Below, piece after piece: positions 63,101-64,000 of a stretch of 64,000 bases of DNA. Below the pieces are notes generated by a model. The model made no database searches. It was given only the letters and a program-made list of their open reading frames with translations, and was not told the DNA's origin. Source of the DNA: Chamaea fasciata (lineage: Eukaryota; Chordata; Aves; Passeriformes; Sylviidae); contig JARCOQ010000085.1 of assembly GCA_029207755.1 (NCBI GenBank), positions 306,194-370,193 of the forward strand, given 5' to 3'. How positions within the stretch are numbered: the stretch's first letter is position 1; each line of letters begins with the position of its first letter. Both the position numbers and the translations under genes were made by a program.

Positions 63101-64000
63101 CCCCAGGGACGCCTAGGGGACAGGCAGGGCACCCCCAAGGACACCAAGGGGACAGCCAGGGCGCCTCCAGGGACACGTAGGGCACAGCCAGGGCACCCCC
63201 AGGGACACCCTGGGCATCCCCAGGGAAACTTGGGGACAGCCAGGGCACCCCCAGGGACACCTAAGGGACAGCCAGTGCACCCCCAGGGACACCTAGGAGA
63301 CAGCCAGGGCACCCCCAGGGACACCTAGGGGATAGCCAGGGCACCCCAGGGATACCTAGGGGACAGTCAGGGCACCCCAGGGACGTCTAATGGACAGGCA
63401 GGGCATCCCCAGGGACACCAAGGGGAAAGCCAGAGCATCCCAAGGAAAGCCCGGGTACCCCCAGGGACACCTAGGGGACAGCCAGGGCACTCCCAGAGAC
63501 ACCTAGGGGACAGCAAGGGCACCCCAGGGACACCTAGGGGACACTCAGGGCACCCCAGGGACAGCCAGGGCACCCCCAGGGACACCTAGGGGACAGACAC
63601 GGTACGCCAGGTACAGCCAGGGCACCCCCAGGGACAACTAGGGCACAGCCAGGACACACCCAGAGACACCTAGGGGACAGCCAAGGCAACCCCAGGGACA
63701 AGTAGGGGACAGGCAGGGCACCCCCAGGGAGAGCCAGGGCATCCCCAGGACACCCCAGGGACAGCCAGGGCACTCCCAGGAACACCGAGGGGACAGCCAG
63801 GGCACTCCAGGGAAAGCCAGGGAACCCCCAAGGGCACCTAGGGGACAGCCAGGGCACCCCCAGGGACACCCAGGGATCCCCCAGAGACACGTACGGGACA
63901 GCCAGGGCACCCCAGGGACACCTAGGGGACAGCCAAGGACACCAGCGACACCTAGGGGACAGCCAGGGCACCCCCAGGGACACCCAGGGCAGCTCCAGGG
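60150..64000. repeat. Mosaic satellite block to window end
   Basis: Satellite only, cut by the window end. It holds the third copy of the ggctttcccagggtc series (about 61725), a segment matching 15.4-15.7 kb (61896-62180), and the anchor series with cagtgacactctgggg / gacagtcagggcactccc at 60687-60740. The last two kilobases have no close copy that I could see elsewhere in the window. Confidence 0.7.

Larger units (their letters stand above)
24565..64000. repeat. 32-bp GC-rich satellite array, right arm
   Basis: The same 32-bp satellite resumes directly after the unique island, in the same orientation as the left arm, and runs out of the window at base 64000. The orientation does not flip anywhere that I could see: the + strand is always the T-poor, CCAGGG/GGGACA strand. 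Higher-order structure is strongest here (24.6-37.8 kb and 38.6-52 kb), with segments of one to several kb that recur almost unchanged. I see no gene, RNA gene or mobile element in this arm. Confidence 0.98.

Noticed and set aside
1..64000. CRISPR array
   Set aside because: The 32-bp units are contiguous with no unique spacers, there are no cas genes, and the units vary.
1..64000. Telomeric or interstitial telomeric repeat (TTAGGG-like)
   Set aside because: CTAGGG and occasional TTAGGG strings come from the CCTAGGGG part of the 32-mer. There is no 6-bp periodicity.
1..64000. Known 41-bp avian microchromosome satellites (CNM/PO41 type)
   Set aside because: The unit here is 32 bp with no A-tract clusters. 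Those satellites are about 41 bp with short A-runs.
1..64000. Bacterial or phage origin
   Set aside because: No coding density, ribosome-binding sites or operons; the island shows vertebrate-type splice signals and bird-type minisatellite.
1..64000. Promoters, terminators or RNA genes within the array
   Set aside because: Any motif match is repeated hundreds of times by the satellite itself. No tRNA-like cloverleaf or rRNA sequence was seen.

Overview
The window is almost entirely one tandem-repeat (satellite/minisatellite) array. It enters at base 1 and leaves at base 64000, so the real array is longer than 64 kb. The basic unit is 32 bp and can be written on the + strand as three related pieces: agggacacct (10), aggggacagcc (11) and agggcaccccc (11). 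All three look like versions of one ancestral 10-11 bp core (AGGG-CA-CC). By my count the unit is A8 C12 G11 T1, about 72% GC, with no CpG and a single T. Shorter 20-21 bp units that lack one piece are interspersed throughout. I found no complete protein-coding gene, tRNA, rRNA, CRISPR array or transposon. Open frames occur on both strands and in all frames and read only as Pro/Gly/Cys-rich or Pro/Gly/Thr/Arg-rich translations of the repeat.

The one non-repeat stretch is an island of about 530 bp (24032-24564). It has CpGs, several splice-like signals, a possible 70-bp minus-strand exon (24242-24311), a possible plus-strand terminal exon (24061-24143), and short ACTGGGATGAACTGGGATG-type repeats. 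That repeat style, with short G-run-rich intron-like DNA, is what I associate with GC-rich bird microchromosomes, possibly passerine. The assignment to a bird is an inference from style, not a database match.

Above the 32-bp level the array is a mosaic of higher-order blocks. Family A (about 1-1760, 8805-11150, 38600-52000) includes a near-perfect 3.6-kb tandem duplication (about 42860-46420 and 46440-49995). Family B (about 19900-37850, with a fragment at 41060-41625) carries nine copies of one diagnostic variant at 1.3-5.3 kb spacings. Family C (about 11500-15400 and 54200-60150) is duplicated across a 43.7-44.7 kb distance. The remaining stretches (1761-8800, 15400-19900, 51936-54200, 60150-64000) are more diverged mosaics with small local duplications of 52, 84, 103, 116, 127, 253 and 347 bp.

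No set of genes works together here. The biology is array growth and homogenisation by unequal exchange and gene conversion, and possibly a host gene whose exon is stranded inside, or whose intron is filled by, the satellite. All coordinates of block edges are by eye and approximate unless an offset is stated.
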